Origin: Collybiopsis luxurians FD-317 M1
Taxonomy: Eukaryota > Basidiomycota > Agaricomycetes > Agaricales > Omphalotaceae
NCBI GenBank assembly: GCA_000827265.1
Contig: KN834784.1
Coordinates: 231,719 to 295,718, forward strand
Direction of reading: 5' to 3'
DNA length: 64,000 nucleotides
Every line of letters begins with the position of its first letter. The stretch's first letter is position 1. Positions 35,305-45,036 of the stretch are shown piece by piece. A program made the translations under genes and the position numbers. A model generated the notes under the pieces. It had not been told where the DNA came from. It saw nothing but the letters and a program-made list of their open reading frames with translations, and ran no database searches.

Positions 35305-35539
35305 CATCAGGAAAACTACCCTTGGCCCAGGTTAGCCAAGGTACCCTGAAGGTCTCTAGGATTCTAGCCTTAGCCTAGGCACCCCTGGGAGCTTTGGGTA
35401 GCCTGGGTAGCCTAGGCTATGGCTAAATTCCTAAAGACCTTAAGCTCCCTGAGAGATTTCTGAAGTATCTCTGAAGTGTCTTTGAGGGCTCTCTAGGATT
35501 TTGGTTTTAGCCTAGGCNNNNNNNNNNNNNNNNNNNNNN
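35305..35539. mobile_element. MITE-like element A'' (truncated by assembly gap)
   Basis: Starts with the family end CATCAGGAAAACTACCC preceded by TA, and is full of CTAGG/CCTGGG-rich sequence nearly identical to 35642-35830. Its other end is lost in the run of N. Confidence 0.55.
35518..35539. other. Assembly gap (22 N)
   Basis: Run of N inside a repeated sequence; the real length is unknown. The flanking copies of the same element explain why the assembly failed here. Confidence 0.98.
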
Positions 35540-35641
35540 ACTTCCTTTTGTAGGCCTCAAGTTGCTCCTATGGTTGTCAGTGTTCCAGGTGCCTGTTACT
35601 TGTACTACAGTAGTTGTGCCAATGCCTTCCAAGTGTTCAAT

Positions 35642-36657
35642 CATCAGGAAAACTACCCTTGGCCCAGGTTAGCCTAGGCACCCCTGGGAGCTTTGGGCAG
35701 CCTGGGTAGCCTGGGTAGCCTAGGCTATGGCCAAATTCCTAAAGACCTTTAAGCTCCCTGAGAGATTTCTGAAGTGTCTTTGAGGGCTCTCTAGGATTTT
35801 GGTTTTAGCCTAGGCACCTCTGGGAGCTTTGGGTAGCCTGGGTAGCCTGGGCAGCCTAGGCTATGGCCAAAATCCTAGAGACCTTCAAGCTCTCTGAGAG
35901 ATTTCTGAAGTATCTCTGAAGTGTCTTTGAGGGGTCTCTGGGGGTCCCTGGACCAGAAATATCATAAATCATGCAAATAATACAAAATTATATTACAAAC
36001 ACATAGTGAAGTATTAATCTTGTGTAAATACACAAAAGGAACATTTATATAGCTGGAAATATTCACAGAATTTTGCTCTTAAAATAAATCATGTAATGTG
36101 CTCACCGTGAACTGTCTACAATCAAAAAAATTTTCCCATGGTCAGAATATGTTTACTATCATTATAAACCATTGTACATATACTATATAGGGTCTGTACT
36201 ATACTGATATACTGTGCTTGAGTATGTTAGCTTAATACAAAGCTGATACTAAATACAATAATATAATAAACTGTGCTATAAGGTGTAGGCAGGGAATAGT
36301 AGGTGAGAAACTATCATTACATACAATATAGTGCAATACTATAGCTTAGAGGGTTAATACAGAGCTAGCAGATGGAGTGTAAGATAGAGTGATAGAAGAA
36401 TAGAGTAAGATATAATATTATTTTAAATTTATTCTTTGAAACCTCAGGGCTTCCCAGGGATCATCAGGGAAGCCTCAGGCACTCTGAGAGATCTTTATAG
36501 AAACCTCAGGCATCTTCAGGATCCTGAGGAATTGGGGGGTGTCTCCTGATCACTCCAGCTGACCTGGGCAGCCCAAGCAGCCTGGGTGGCCTAGGCTTAC
36601 CTGGACTCTCTGAGACTAGCCACTGCTAGCCTGGGCATATGGAACTTTTTCCTGATG
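35642..36657. mobile_element. MITE-like element A' (CATCAGG family)
   Basis: Begins CATCAGGAAAACTACCC and ends GGAACTTTTTCCTGATG, so the ends are inverted repeats. The interior shares long stretches with element B, for example GTACTATACTGATATACTGT and GTGCTCACNGTGANCTGTCT. It codes for nothing recognisable. The flanks read AT on the left and TA on the right, so its target duplication is not clean. Confidence 0.65.
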
Positions 36658-36813
36658 TACCAGAGGCAATTTTGCCAATGGTGTAGCCACCTGGCCACAA
36701 TTGTTGCAGAGTGGATGGAGTTGGCAAGGGAGCAGAGTGAATGGTTATATTGTGTGCAGTTTGCTTGGCAGTGAAAGGTCAGGCTGCATTGTGAAAGGAT
36801 AGAATATCCTGTT

Positions 36814-37704
36814 CATCAGGAAAATGACCTAAAGCCCAGGTGAATAGTGGAAGCCTGAGGGAGCCTGAGGACTCCCAGGAAATAGGCCAAATCCTAGGTA
36901 CCTTCAGGTACTTTAGGTAGCTTGTGCTACTTAGGCTTCCTAGGTTTGGGGCCAAATCCTAGGCTCTCTGAGAGATATCTGAGATATCCCTAGGAGTCCC
37001 TGAGGGCTTCCTGAGGGCACCCTGGGGATCTCTGGGACACAGTATTTTAAATAATACATATAACACAAAATTGTATTTCAAATATATAGCTGTGTAGTAG
37101 TATCGTATAAATCCACAATAAAAACATTTATTTGGCTGCAGATTCATACAGGTTTGAGCTTTTAAAATAAATCACATGATGTGCTCACAGTGAGCTGTCT
37201 ACAATCAAAATATGTTCACCCTTATTATAACTAATAGTATTCACACTATATATGTATTTATAGGTTCTGTACTATACTGATATACTGTACTTGAGTATGT
37301 TAGGTTATTACAAAGCTTAAACTACTATACAGTACTATATAATAGTGTACAATTATGTATAATAACTAATAATAATCTGTAGATATAGTAGTTGAATACA
37401 AAAAGTTGAGTTAAATACAATATGAGATAGAGTAGAATAATATATAGAATGAGGTATAGTAGAGTAAGAATAGAAAGAGATGAGAATATACAATATTATT
37501 TTGCATTCACATTTTAGAGCCCTCAGGATGCCCCAGGGATCCTCAGGGACCCTCAGGCAATCTGAGAGTGTTCAGGAATTGGGGGGTGTCCCTTGGCATC
37601 CTGGGTAGCCTAAACAACCTAGGACCCCTGAGAAGCCTTGAGAAGGCTTAGGCCATCAGATAACAACCCATATGAGCCTGGGCTATAGGACCTTTTTCCT
37701 GATG
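36814..37704. mobile_element. MITE-like element B (CATCAGG family) with TT duplication
   Basis: Ends are CATCAGGAAAATGACC and GGACCTTTTTCCTGATG, flanked by TT on both sides (36812-36813, 37705-37706). Taking out the element plus one TT restores an open reading frame in the interrupted gene. Length 891 bp, no coding capacity seen. Confidence 0.8.
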
Positions 37705-38216
37705 TTCCAATCCTGGACAATCAAAGAGACAAGGCCCAGTCAACCCTTCTGGCAAGATTGAATAGAGGAAAATCCAAGAGGGATGAATGCAATGAATTGT
37801 CTCAGCATTATGATGTTGCCATTTCCTCATTGAAGGTTCACAAGTCACAAGATAAGTAGAGTTGCTTTTATTGAGAATGTCATCATATATTTGATTACAT
37901 TCTTGAATGGAAAAGAGTGGAAAATTGTCAACCACAACTGGAAGAACAATGGGGGGACAAGATTCCTATATCAGATTGTTCAAGCTACAGTATTTGCAGC
38001 AGGATCATAACACACCTTGAACCATATCTTGACTATGACACTTTCCATCAGCCTTCTCCAGCCTTCTTCAGCCTTCTTCAATGAATTGATTCATTTTGTA
38101 TTGGCAAAAAAGAATTCAAATATAGTTCTGTGAGATGCAAAATTTTAGTAGTGAAACATGTGAATGTAAGTGGTCTGTGCCTGCAGTTGTGTGTTTGTAG
38201 CCCAATAACTGCTGAA

Positions 38217-38350
38217 GATAATTTAGCCTAGCGGTTAAGAACTTGAGACTTGTACCTAAGGTCTACTTTGAGAGCTTGCATGTTCAAACCACAAAGGTAG
38301 CATTCTTTTAAAAAAGTAACATTATCTTTACTTGTTTTTTTTTTTTTTGA
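38217..38350 (+). repeat. tRNA-derived SINE-like Pol III unit
   Basis: TAGCCTAGCGG (38224-38234) fits a Pol III A box and GTTCAAACC (38282-38290) fits a B box. A run of about 15 T (38335-38349) could end transcription. The T-arm and acceptor stem do not pair, so it is not a working tRNA. Confidence 0.45.
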
Positions 38351-39500
38351 AAAAATCATATTGTAACAATGATTAATTATTTAAAAGAGCCGGCATATCA
38401 ACAAAAATATGCCACCCACTAGTATGTGCAAGCTGAGGTGACCCAATCTGAACATAAGCTGCCAATGCTACTGCTTCAAAATCATCAGTTACCCATTGAA
38501 AGCACTCATTGTGTGACTTTGGGATTGTGCCTCTCAGTTCAGTGATGTCTTCTTTGGGCACTTGTATACCACAGTTAACTAATCCATACTAGTTGGCAGG
38601 AAAGTCAAAAATGAGGTTTGGTGATGTGCCAGAAGGAATGTTAGCTGAGTGTTGCTTTCTAGTCTTGTGGTTATTCCAGTACTGGACAAAATCATCAACT
38701 GCAACCTGTACAATTTTGGGCCAAAGCCAGCTGAATAGGTTGCTAGCATTGAAGTGAGTCACCAAGTCAAAGTGAAAAGAAAGACATTTACATATGAAGT
38801 GGAATTGTGGAGTTAAAATATCCTTGAGATCTGCCCAATTCAATTGTCTCTCAGAGGGTGATTCCTCTGTACTGCAACCAATGACCCCATGAACCTTCAA
38901 TGACAACATTTTTGGTGCTTGGAAGAGCAATGAAAATTTCTTTGCCCTAAAGTTCAGAAAGATACCTGTCACTATTAAGACATCAGCTTCAATCAACTTA
39001 GAAGATATTGGACATTTACATACCACAGAGCAGCATGACAGGCATACATTTCACCAGTTTCACTACCCCCATCAACAGTCAGTTTCTCAGGTATCACCGA
39101 AGTAGTTTCAGATCAGCTCAGGCTAACAATATATATGGGAAGAAGACATTTACTGCCATATTTTTCAACAAAGTCAAGATGAAGATGTCCAACTGTACTC
39201 AAGCAATGAGCATTAGGTACAACTTCCATATGTAAAACTTTACCAGAGGAATGGCATCACATCCCATACATATCAATACTTACTGGACCCATTCTAAGGG
39301 CTTTGACATTGAGTTTTTCATGGCCATCACAGTGAACTTCTTGAAAGACACCTCTTCCAATTAGCAACTGGTCTTGAGGTGGCAATTTCTTTTTACCTGG
39401 GAAGCAGATTTCTGCACTGTGAGGATAATTATCCTTCATGATTTCTTGGACAGTGTCACTTAAAGGCCAATTTTCAGCCACAGTATATTGTATGCTAGGA

Positions 39501-39508
39501 ATACATAC
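39501..39508. repeat. 8-bp target duplication (left)
   Basis: ATACATAC, repeated exactly at 40135-40142, flanking the hAT-type element. Confidence 0.9.
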
Positions 39509-40134
39509 TAGTGTTGCTGCGGCTCAGCTAGCTGCAAGTCAACTCATGTAGCTGCAGCTCTCACGCTTAGCTGGCTCAACAGCTGGAATGAGCCAACTTG
39601 AAAAAGCTTGAGCTGACTTGAGCTGGGGTCAAGCCAACTTGAAGCTGGCTAGCCAGATGGAAAAGAAGTAAAATACTTCTACAACGGCTACTGGCTGCAA
39701 TAATATTAAGGGCATAGGCGAACAAAAATTATAAGGTGCCAAGCCTCGAATGAGTGCTTAGCGGATGCTGTAGTTATGTTGCCTGATGTGATGTGAGTGA
39801 CATGGCACCATGTAGTGACGTGCGATAGCGTATACATACTTGATACGTAAACATAATAAATAATAAATATCTACATAATTTAGAGTCAAAGTGAGGGCTA
39901 ATGGAAAGAAAGAGGCTTTAGTGAACCAAAATACAATATGTGAGATTTAAAATGAATTGCTGGATGATTGCAAGGCAATTGGCAATTGAGCTGGCAAGAG
40001 TTGACTGTCAGCCAGCTTCAAGCTGTGGCGTTCAGCTTGGAGCCGTGCAAAGCTGGCTCACATGTGGGCGCCCGCCGGCTGACCGGCTTGGCTCCGGCTA
40101 TTAGCCGGCTTATTCGCAAGCCACGGCAACACTA
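39509..40134. mobile_element. hAT-type MITE, 626 bp
   Basis: Terminal inverted repeats TAGTGTTGCTGCGGCT and AGCCACGGCAACACTA with a perfect 8-bp duplication ATACATAC. Many copies of AGCTGGCT/AGCCAGCT-like subterminal motifs crowd both ends, as in hAT elements. It carries many CpGs although the surrounding DNA has lost them, so it is a recent arrival. No transposase frame is present, so it depends on a helper elsewhere. Confidence 0.9.
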
Positions 40135-40829
40135 ATACATACTGTGGAATAAAAACATTGTCAGCTTGACAAACCATTTGCTGAACAGTTGATGGACCAT
40201 TCTGCGCAGCTGTATCAGCAGATACTGCCTTAGAAACATTTGTGGTGGCCACTGGAAGAGAAGGTAGTTTCTGAACAGTTGGGACATCAAAGTCTCAATT
40301 CAATTTTTTTAAAGTGTTGTTAAGCTGCAATATAAATAAATTAGTATGGCCAGGCCCTTTGAACTCAGAATACACACATACCCAATATTAAATTTTTCTT
40401 TTTGCTGAAGATATAGAAGTTGATCCTCTAATGAAAGGTTATTCCTTGCATAACCATGCAGGAGCTCATGCAACCATTCATCTGATGGACCTGTTGGCAG
40501 GAAATTAACAAAGACATAAGAGCATAGACATCAGCAAAAACTTACAAGTTCCATTCTGATGTCCATTTGATTCTGAGGGGTTTGGCATTGAGAGAATAGA
40601 CTGAGTTGGGGCTTGAGCCTATAGATCACAAGTATTTAGGAAATTCTGAAGATGAGTGGGTGCCTGGGCATGGCATTTGTGATATCACCATCAAAAGCAA
40701 CATGGTGATCTCTACAATGCTATAATTGTCTACAAGGTTGACACTGATATCAATTCTACAGGAATATTTAAGCTGACTTTCATTCAAGACAAGTGTTCCA
40801 AGCTCTCTCTCAGCCTTACTCTCTCAGCA

Positions 40830-43179
40830 ATGTCTACTTCCAACAAGGATGACTCTAGCATTTGCAGTGATGAGTCCAAGCCTGGTTATGGATGCCAGAA
40901 GCTGTTTGATCACAAGCCAACTCCAGGATTGTGTGTGCAATGCCATTACCTTAGCACCCTTGACACAAGTTCTGATGAGTTCAAAAAGATGGCAGTAAGT
41001 GAAATGAGTCTATTCTTTCAGTTAAAACTGTTAATTAGATTTCAAGGCTGCCCCTTCTTGTAGTGGATGTGGTGCAATTGTCATGTTCATGGCCCCAGGA
41101 ACAACTTTATGTGGGTCCTGCAAATGGAAAGGTAAGATCATCACCATAAACTTATACATTTTTGCTCATTCATATTACCCAGTCACAACTCAATCATCAG
41201 CGGAAAAATCAGCAGTTGACTTACAAGCTTCAAAACATGCAGCCAGAGCTGATGCAGTGGCCAAACAAACTTTACCAAAAGCTGCTGTACATGTGACTCC
41301 AAAGCCCAGCCCTCATGTGGCGGCAGATGCAGTTGGAGGTTGGAACATTAGAGTCTTTCTAATTCCAATTGCCCGAGGAACACTTGTTTCATCAAAAATT
41401 TTTATTGCAAGCTCAACTTTCAGTGAAAGTAAATCATTCCCTGGTGACTCAATATGTTGCTTCAGGTTTTTCTGACACTGACTTCTATTTTATATTAGAA
41501 TGCATTGAACATCTTCTTGGTCAATGGAACCTGACTTGGAAAAAGGATAGTTCTGAAAGCCTTACCAGGTCTGTGCTATATTATTTCAAATCCTAGATTG
41601 TGTCACTTTGCTAATAATTACAGTACTCAGAGACCATATCTCCCTTTGTCTTTATGTCAGGCTTGCCATTCTTCCTGGGAGTGATCTGGAGACTGTGGGG
41701 CATTTCTATGATGTTCATGAGAGCATTCTTCCTGCTGATATCAACAAATGTTCACCTTCTACTGTTCAAACTGACAAAAATCCCTTTATCTATCTTGAGG
41801 GTGTCCTCAATATCTTGGAGGTAGGTGTACAGATACTTTTCATATCCCTTCACTAACCTTGCTTCAAATTGTGGTTTGAGCAGAAGACTGGTGCTGTCGC
41901 TCCTACCTGGGCCCATACAGAAAAGGAGCTGGAGAAGTGAAAACAGAGGCAGCAGCAATCCTTCATCTGTTTACTCTAAACAGTCATGTTGTCAGTCTTA
42001 CTTTTCCTTTACCATATTTTATGCATTGTTCACTAAGTAATTATACAGCTTCTCCATCAGTTTCATTACAATCAACCTGGATTCCATGTGTTCCTGATGG
42101 AATGACCAAGATCAGTCTTCAGTTTTCATCACTTCATCCTGCACAAAACTCCAATACATCAGATCAGTATGAGCTTGTATGGCCAGAGGATAATAACAAG
42201 CTTGTCACTGGCTATATCTTTGATACAGAACTTGATCATGGTGCAACAAAAATTGCCTACTGAGTGAGTAAATCAAGGTACACTTATCTCCTTTCTATTG
42301 CTAATTCATCTCAAGCTTCTTATTGACAACAAGGTTTATGTGGCAAAGAGATTTTGGAATATTGGAAATACAGATGAATCAATGTCACTTAAGGAAAACT
42401 TAAAAGAGGTTAAACTTGAGGCTTTTTGTCTCACCCATGCTTGAGATATCCTTGACAAATTCAAGACTCATGCAAAGAAAAACAAAATTAGCATTGCCGA
42501 AAGTATGCAGTCTATTAATTTTGAATGTCATTGTTAATTCAAAGTTGTCTGTAGATATCAATGTTACTAACTTTCAAGTCACTGTTGAGGTTATCAGCAA
42601 GGACACCACACCATCTCCAGCTTCTGGGTATATCTCCGAAGATTTTCAGAATTTGCCTCCTCAGGATTGTTGCATTGCATGGCTTCTGGAATCAAAAAGA
42701 CCTCAAGGTGCTACTAAGAAATGGTCTGGGACTATGCAGCACCCATCTCACAATAGCAAAGTTGGACTTACAATGACCACTTTTGCTCATTTCTCTCTTG
42801 AATGGACACAAAAGACTCTGGTATTTGTTGATCTTCAAAGTAAGTGTTTCAATATGCTGGAAGAAAGTTATCACAAAGCACTCTCTCTAGCCTCAATGGC
42901 CAACAGCTCAAACAGTAGACAGCCCTCCAATGTCCTCTTTGATGTCATGTCCCATACTACCACTGGGTGAGAGGATGGTTTGATGCTCATCAACATTGTT
43001 TTGAACTTACATGTTGTTTACCTTCTTTCAGTGACAGTGGCATTGGAGACTTCAGTCCTGACAGTATTCAAAAGTTTATTGAAGATCACAAGTGTGATCA
43101 AAAGTGTATTGAGTTGGGGTTGAAGTCTTTACAATCCAACCAAGACAATGAGGACTCTGACAGTGATGTGGATGAATAG
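40830..43179 (+). pseudogene. Alpha-type protein kinase relic
   Basis: Atypical (MHCK/EF2K-type) Ser/Thr kinase, a family expanded in mushroom fungi. Exon 1 (40830-40994, donor GTAAGT) and exon 2 encode zinc-finger-like Cys motifs (PGLCVQCHY, CSGCGAIV, LCGSCKWK). The middle reads PGSDLETVGHFYDVHES, WPEDNNKLVTGYIFDTELD and VYVAKRFWNIGN. The catalytic end has VGLTMTTFAHFSLEWTQ, LVFVDLQ, and GIGDFSPDSIQKFIEDH then KCDQKCIELGL, the His/Cys zinc signature of alpha kinases. Lesions are TGA after GATKIAY, TGA after CLTHA, and a 1-nt loss near 41,939 (KELEK then TGA where VKTEAAA should follow). The TGAs fit C-to-T decay of CGA. It is CpG-poor like the rest of the island. Confidence 0.75.
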
Positions 43180-43413
43180 TGATATATATTCCATTTTAGC
43201 CTTTTTAACATATTACTAGAGTGCTTAAACAGCTCCTGAACTTGATTGATTGCCTCACACATCCATGTTCACTTGTATTATCACTGAAGGTTCAATGCAT
43301 CTTAGTTACTGAAGGACCAAGGTCATTACTGTACCTCTAATAATGTATAATGTTCCTCTCAGTGGATGCATTGGGAGTTGTATATGAAGTGGCATCAATC
43401 ACTCTATGAATTG

Positions 43414-43605
43414 ATACCGCTACTACAGGCAATTTTGCAATTTGCCATTGAAAGTGGTGGTATCTTTGATGCCTTACCACCAGTTTTGACAGCAAATACT
43501 GAGTAATTAATAATCAGAGGCCAGGCCTCAGATCAAAATCAAAAATTGAACCTTGACCAATCTGCCTACCCCATTGCAATCAAACAAGATTGACACTTGT
43601 CAACT
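43414..43605 (-). repeat. Hairpin-bearing repeat, right copy (inverted)
   Basis: Reverse complement of the repeat at 34650-34834 over about 185 bp, including the hairpin ACCACC...GGTGGT and GCGGTAT. Most differences are CpG in the left copy and TpG or CpA here (GGTCGAGG/GGTCAAGG, GATCCGAG/GATCTGAG, GACGCC/GATGCC). Confidence 0.75.
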
Positions 43606-44758
43606 TAAGAATAAGTACTTGATGCAGCATGCTGACAGGTTCTTCCAAAAATAGTTTTCATGCCAGTCAGTTGCTCATAGACCCCTATTCCTATTCAGGA
43701 AGGAAGGGAGGAAAGAAGTCCCATTACACAGCATGGTCCACAATCTGATATGCTGGGATCCAGAGAAACCTGTTGGATATCATGATAGATACTATCAGTA
43801 TCAGCATTGTGAATATGATATATCACTCTTGCAGTTACATGCATAGCTGTTGGGAATCATCCCCATTTTTCTATTCACCTCATTTTCATAAGACTAAGGA
43901 ATTGGTGATGTGACAGTTAAAACATGCCAAGCCCAACAAGGATTCAAATCAGCCATACACTGGATGTGTGAGTTTCCTGTGTTCAAGGCAGTATCAGTGA
44001 ACCTCTGACAACCAGCAACTTATATACATTATGTCAGTAATAACAAAGCCCCGACAACAAGTGGCTTGCAGTTATTTTCTAATATTTACCTTGTAGAAAT
44101 ACATATACAGTAAGCTGTTGGGATTCCTACAGAACCCCAGCTCAAATATTTTGTCATAGATATTTTCTAAATCTATTTCTCTCTTTTCACCCTTGAGGTT
44201 GTTCCAATCAACCTCAACTGTTAACTATAACTCACCAATAAGATATTTGATTAGCTATCACTGTGACTACCCTTTTGAGCCTATTATCACACTTATCATT
44301 GAGCACACTACTTCAACTACAACTAAGTACCAACAATCATCATCTCACTGAAGACATAAGTCTTGCTACAAGTCAACACAGTTTACACCAATTCAAGGGA
44401 CCTTGTGGATTACTACATACTCTGAAATCATCACCATTGTCATTGTCTACACAGTGCAACATTAGACATTCTCAACAGCTGCCTCCATCCAGTAAGTAAC
44501 TACTAACATCATTACAGATTTAAAAAGAGGACATAACAATAGCACTACTGTTGAATCTGAATCAAATATATGCATGCACATGTAAGGGTCTTGTGGGCAT
44601 GTAGGATGTCTTGGGTGTCCTGTGGTGCACTGTACAGACCTCCACAGAAGTATAATGGCTGTAGTAACCCATTCTACTTCCATGTGGGTATCTTTGTGTG
44701 GCTGGTTCATCTTTCATCTTATTCATTTCTTCCTTATGTATTTTCCCTCTTTTCTTAC
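43606..44758. other. Gene-free repeat-compartment DNA
   Basis: AT-rich, CpG-poor, no recognisable exon or element end. Confidence 0.4.
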
Positions 44759-45036
44759 ACTGCCTGTGTTTGCCCATGCAGTAAATTTTTTACTGCCTTC
44801 AATGCAGTGTGCTTGGCAGTTTGAAGGGCAGTCAAAATCAGCTGAAATCAATAATTGTGGCATGAGGCCTGGCATGCTGGCCTGATTGCCACTTTTTGGG
44901 TCCAGCACTTATAGTTCATTGAGTAACATTTGTAAGATAAGATCTAGCCCCCCTGATTGTGACTGCCCTTCAAGCTGCTGCACACACTGCATTGAAGGCA
45001 GTAAAAAATTGACTGCACTGGAAAATGCAGGCAGTT
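44759..45036. mobile_element. MITE copy 2, same family as 1853-2315
   Basis: Terminal inverted repeats of about 85 bp begin ACTGCCTGTGTTTGCCCATG and end GCAGGCAGT. Their inner parts ACTGCCTTCAATGCAGTGTG and TTTGAAGGGCAGTC match copy 1. TTA lies within one base of both ends, which would be a 3-bp duplication. The interior is short and non-coding. Confidence 0.75.

Larger units (their letters stand above)
35010..37935 (-). pseudogene. Unrecognised gene split by three MITE-like insertions
   Basis: Minus-strand pieces join into one open protein when the insertions are removed. They run MVDNFPLFSIQECNQIYDD ... LTGPCLFDCPGLE (37700-37935), then after element B QDILSFHNAA, a TGA, KQTAHNITIHSAPLPTPS and LWPGGYTIGKIASG (36660-36812). 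Next, after element A', comes IEHLEGIGTTTVVQVTGTW (35540-35641), and after element A'' (with the assembly gap) MTQANEAVQGSNALPSQ ... WAWPDLVPLNWEAKW to a stop at 35010. The frame is kept across element B exactly when one 2-bp duplication is removed. The single TGA could be a decayed CGA. I do not recognise the family; it is probably transposon-borne or a repeated host family. Confidence 0.6.
38370..40620 (-). pseudogene. DDE-integrase-like transposon protein relic
   Basis: Minus-strand exons follow the order of the integrase-core proteins that are repeated in Agaricomycete genomes. The N-terminal part has DEWLHELLHGYARNNLSLED and LNNTLKKLN. Next come AQNGPSTVQQMV and DTVQEIMKDNYPHSAEICF. The core follows with VHCDGHEKLNVKALRMG, LHMEVVPNAHCLSTVGHLHL and TVDGGSETGEMYACHAAL, then SPSER-QLNWADLKD and LFSWLWPKIVQVAVDDFVQ with YWNNHKTRKQ. 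The C-terminal part has PKEDITELRGTIPKSHNE and AAYVQIGSPQL. The two Asp and one Glu of a DDE active site are visible (VHCDG, LTVDGG, SPSER). Stops and shifts between blocks suggest it is dead or needs several introns. A hAT-type MITE lies inside one intron. Confidence 0.7.

Noticed and set aside
35305..36657. One 1.35-kb element with TA duplications
   Set aside because: The segment 35540-35641 reads as host protein and a second element start occurs at 35642, so two elements fit better.
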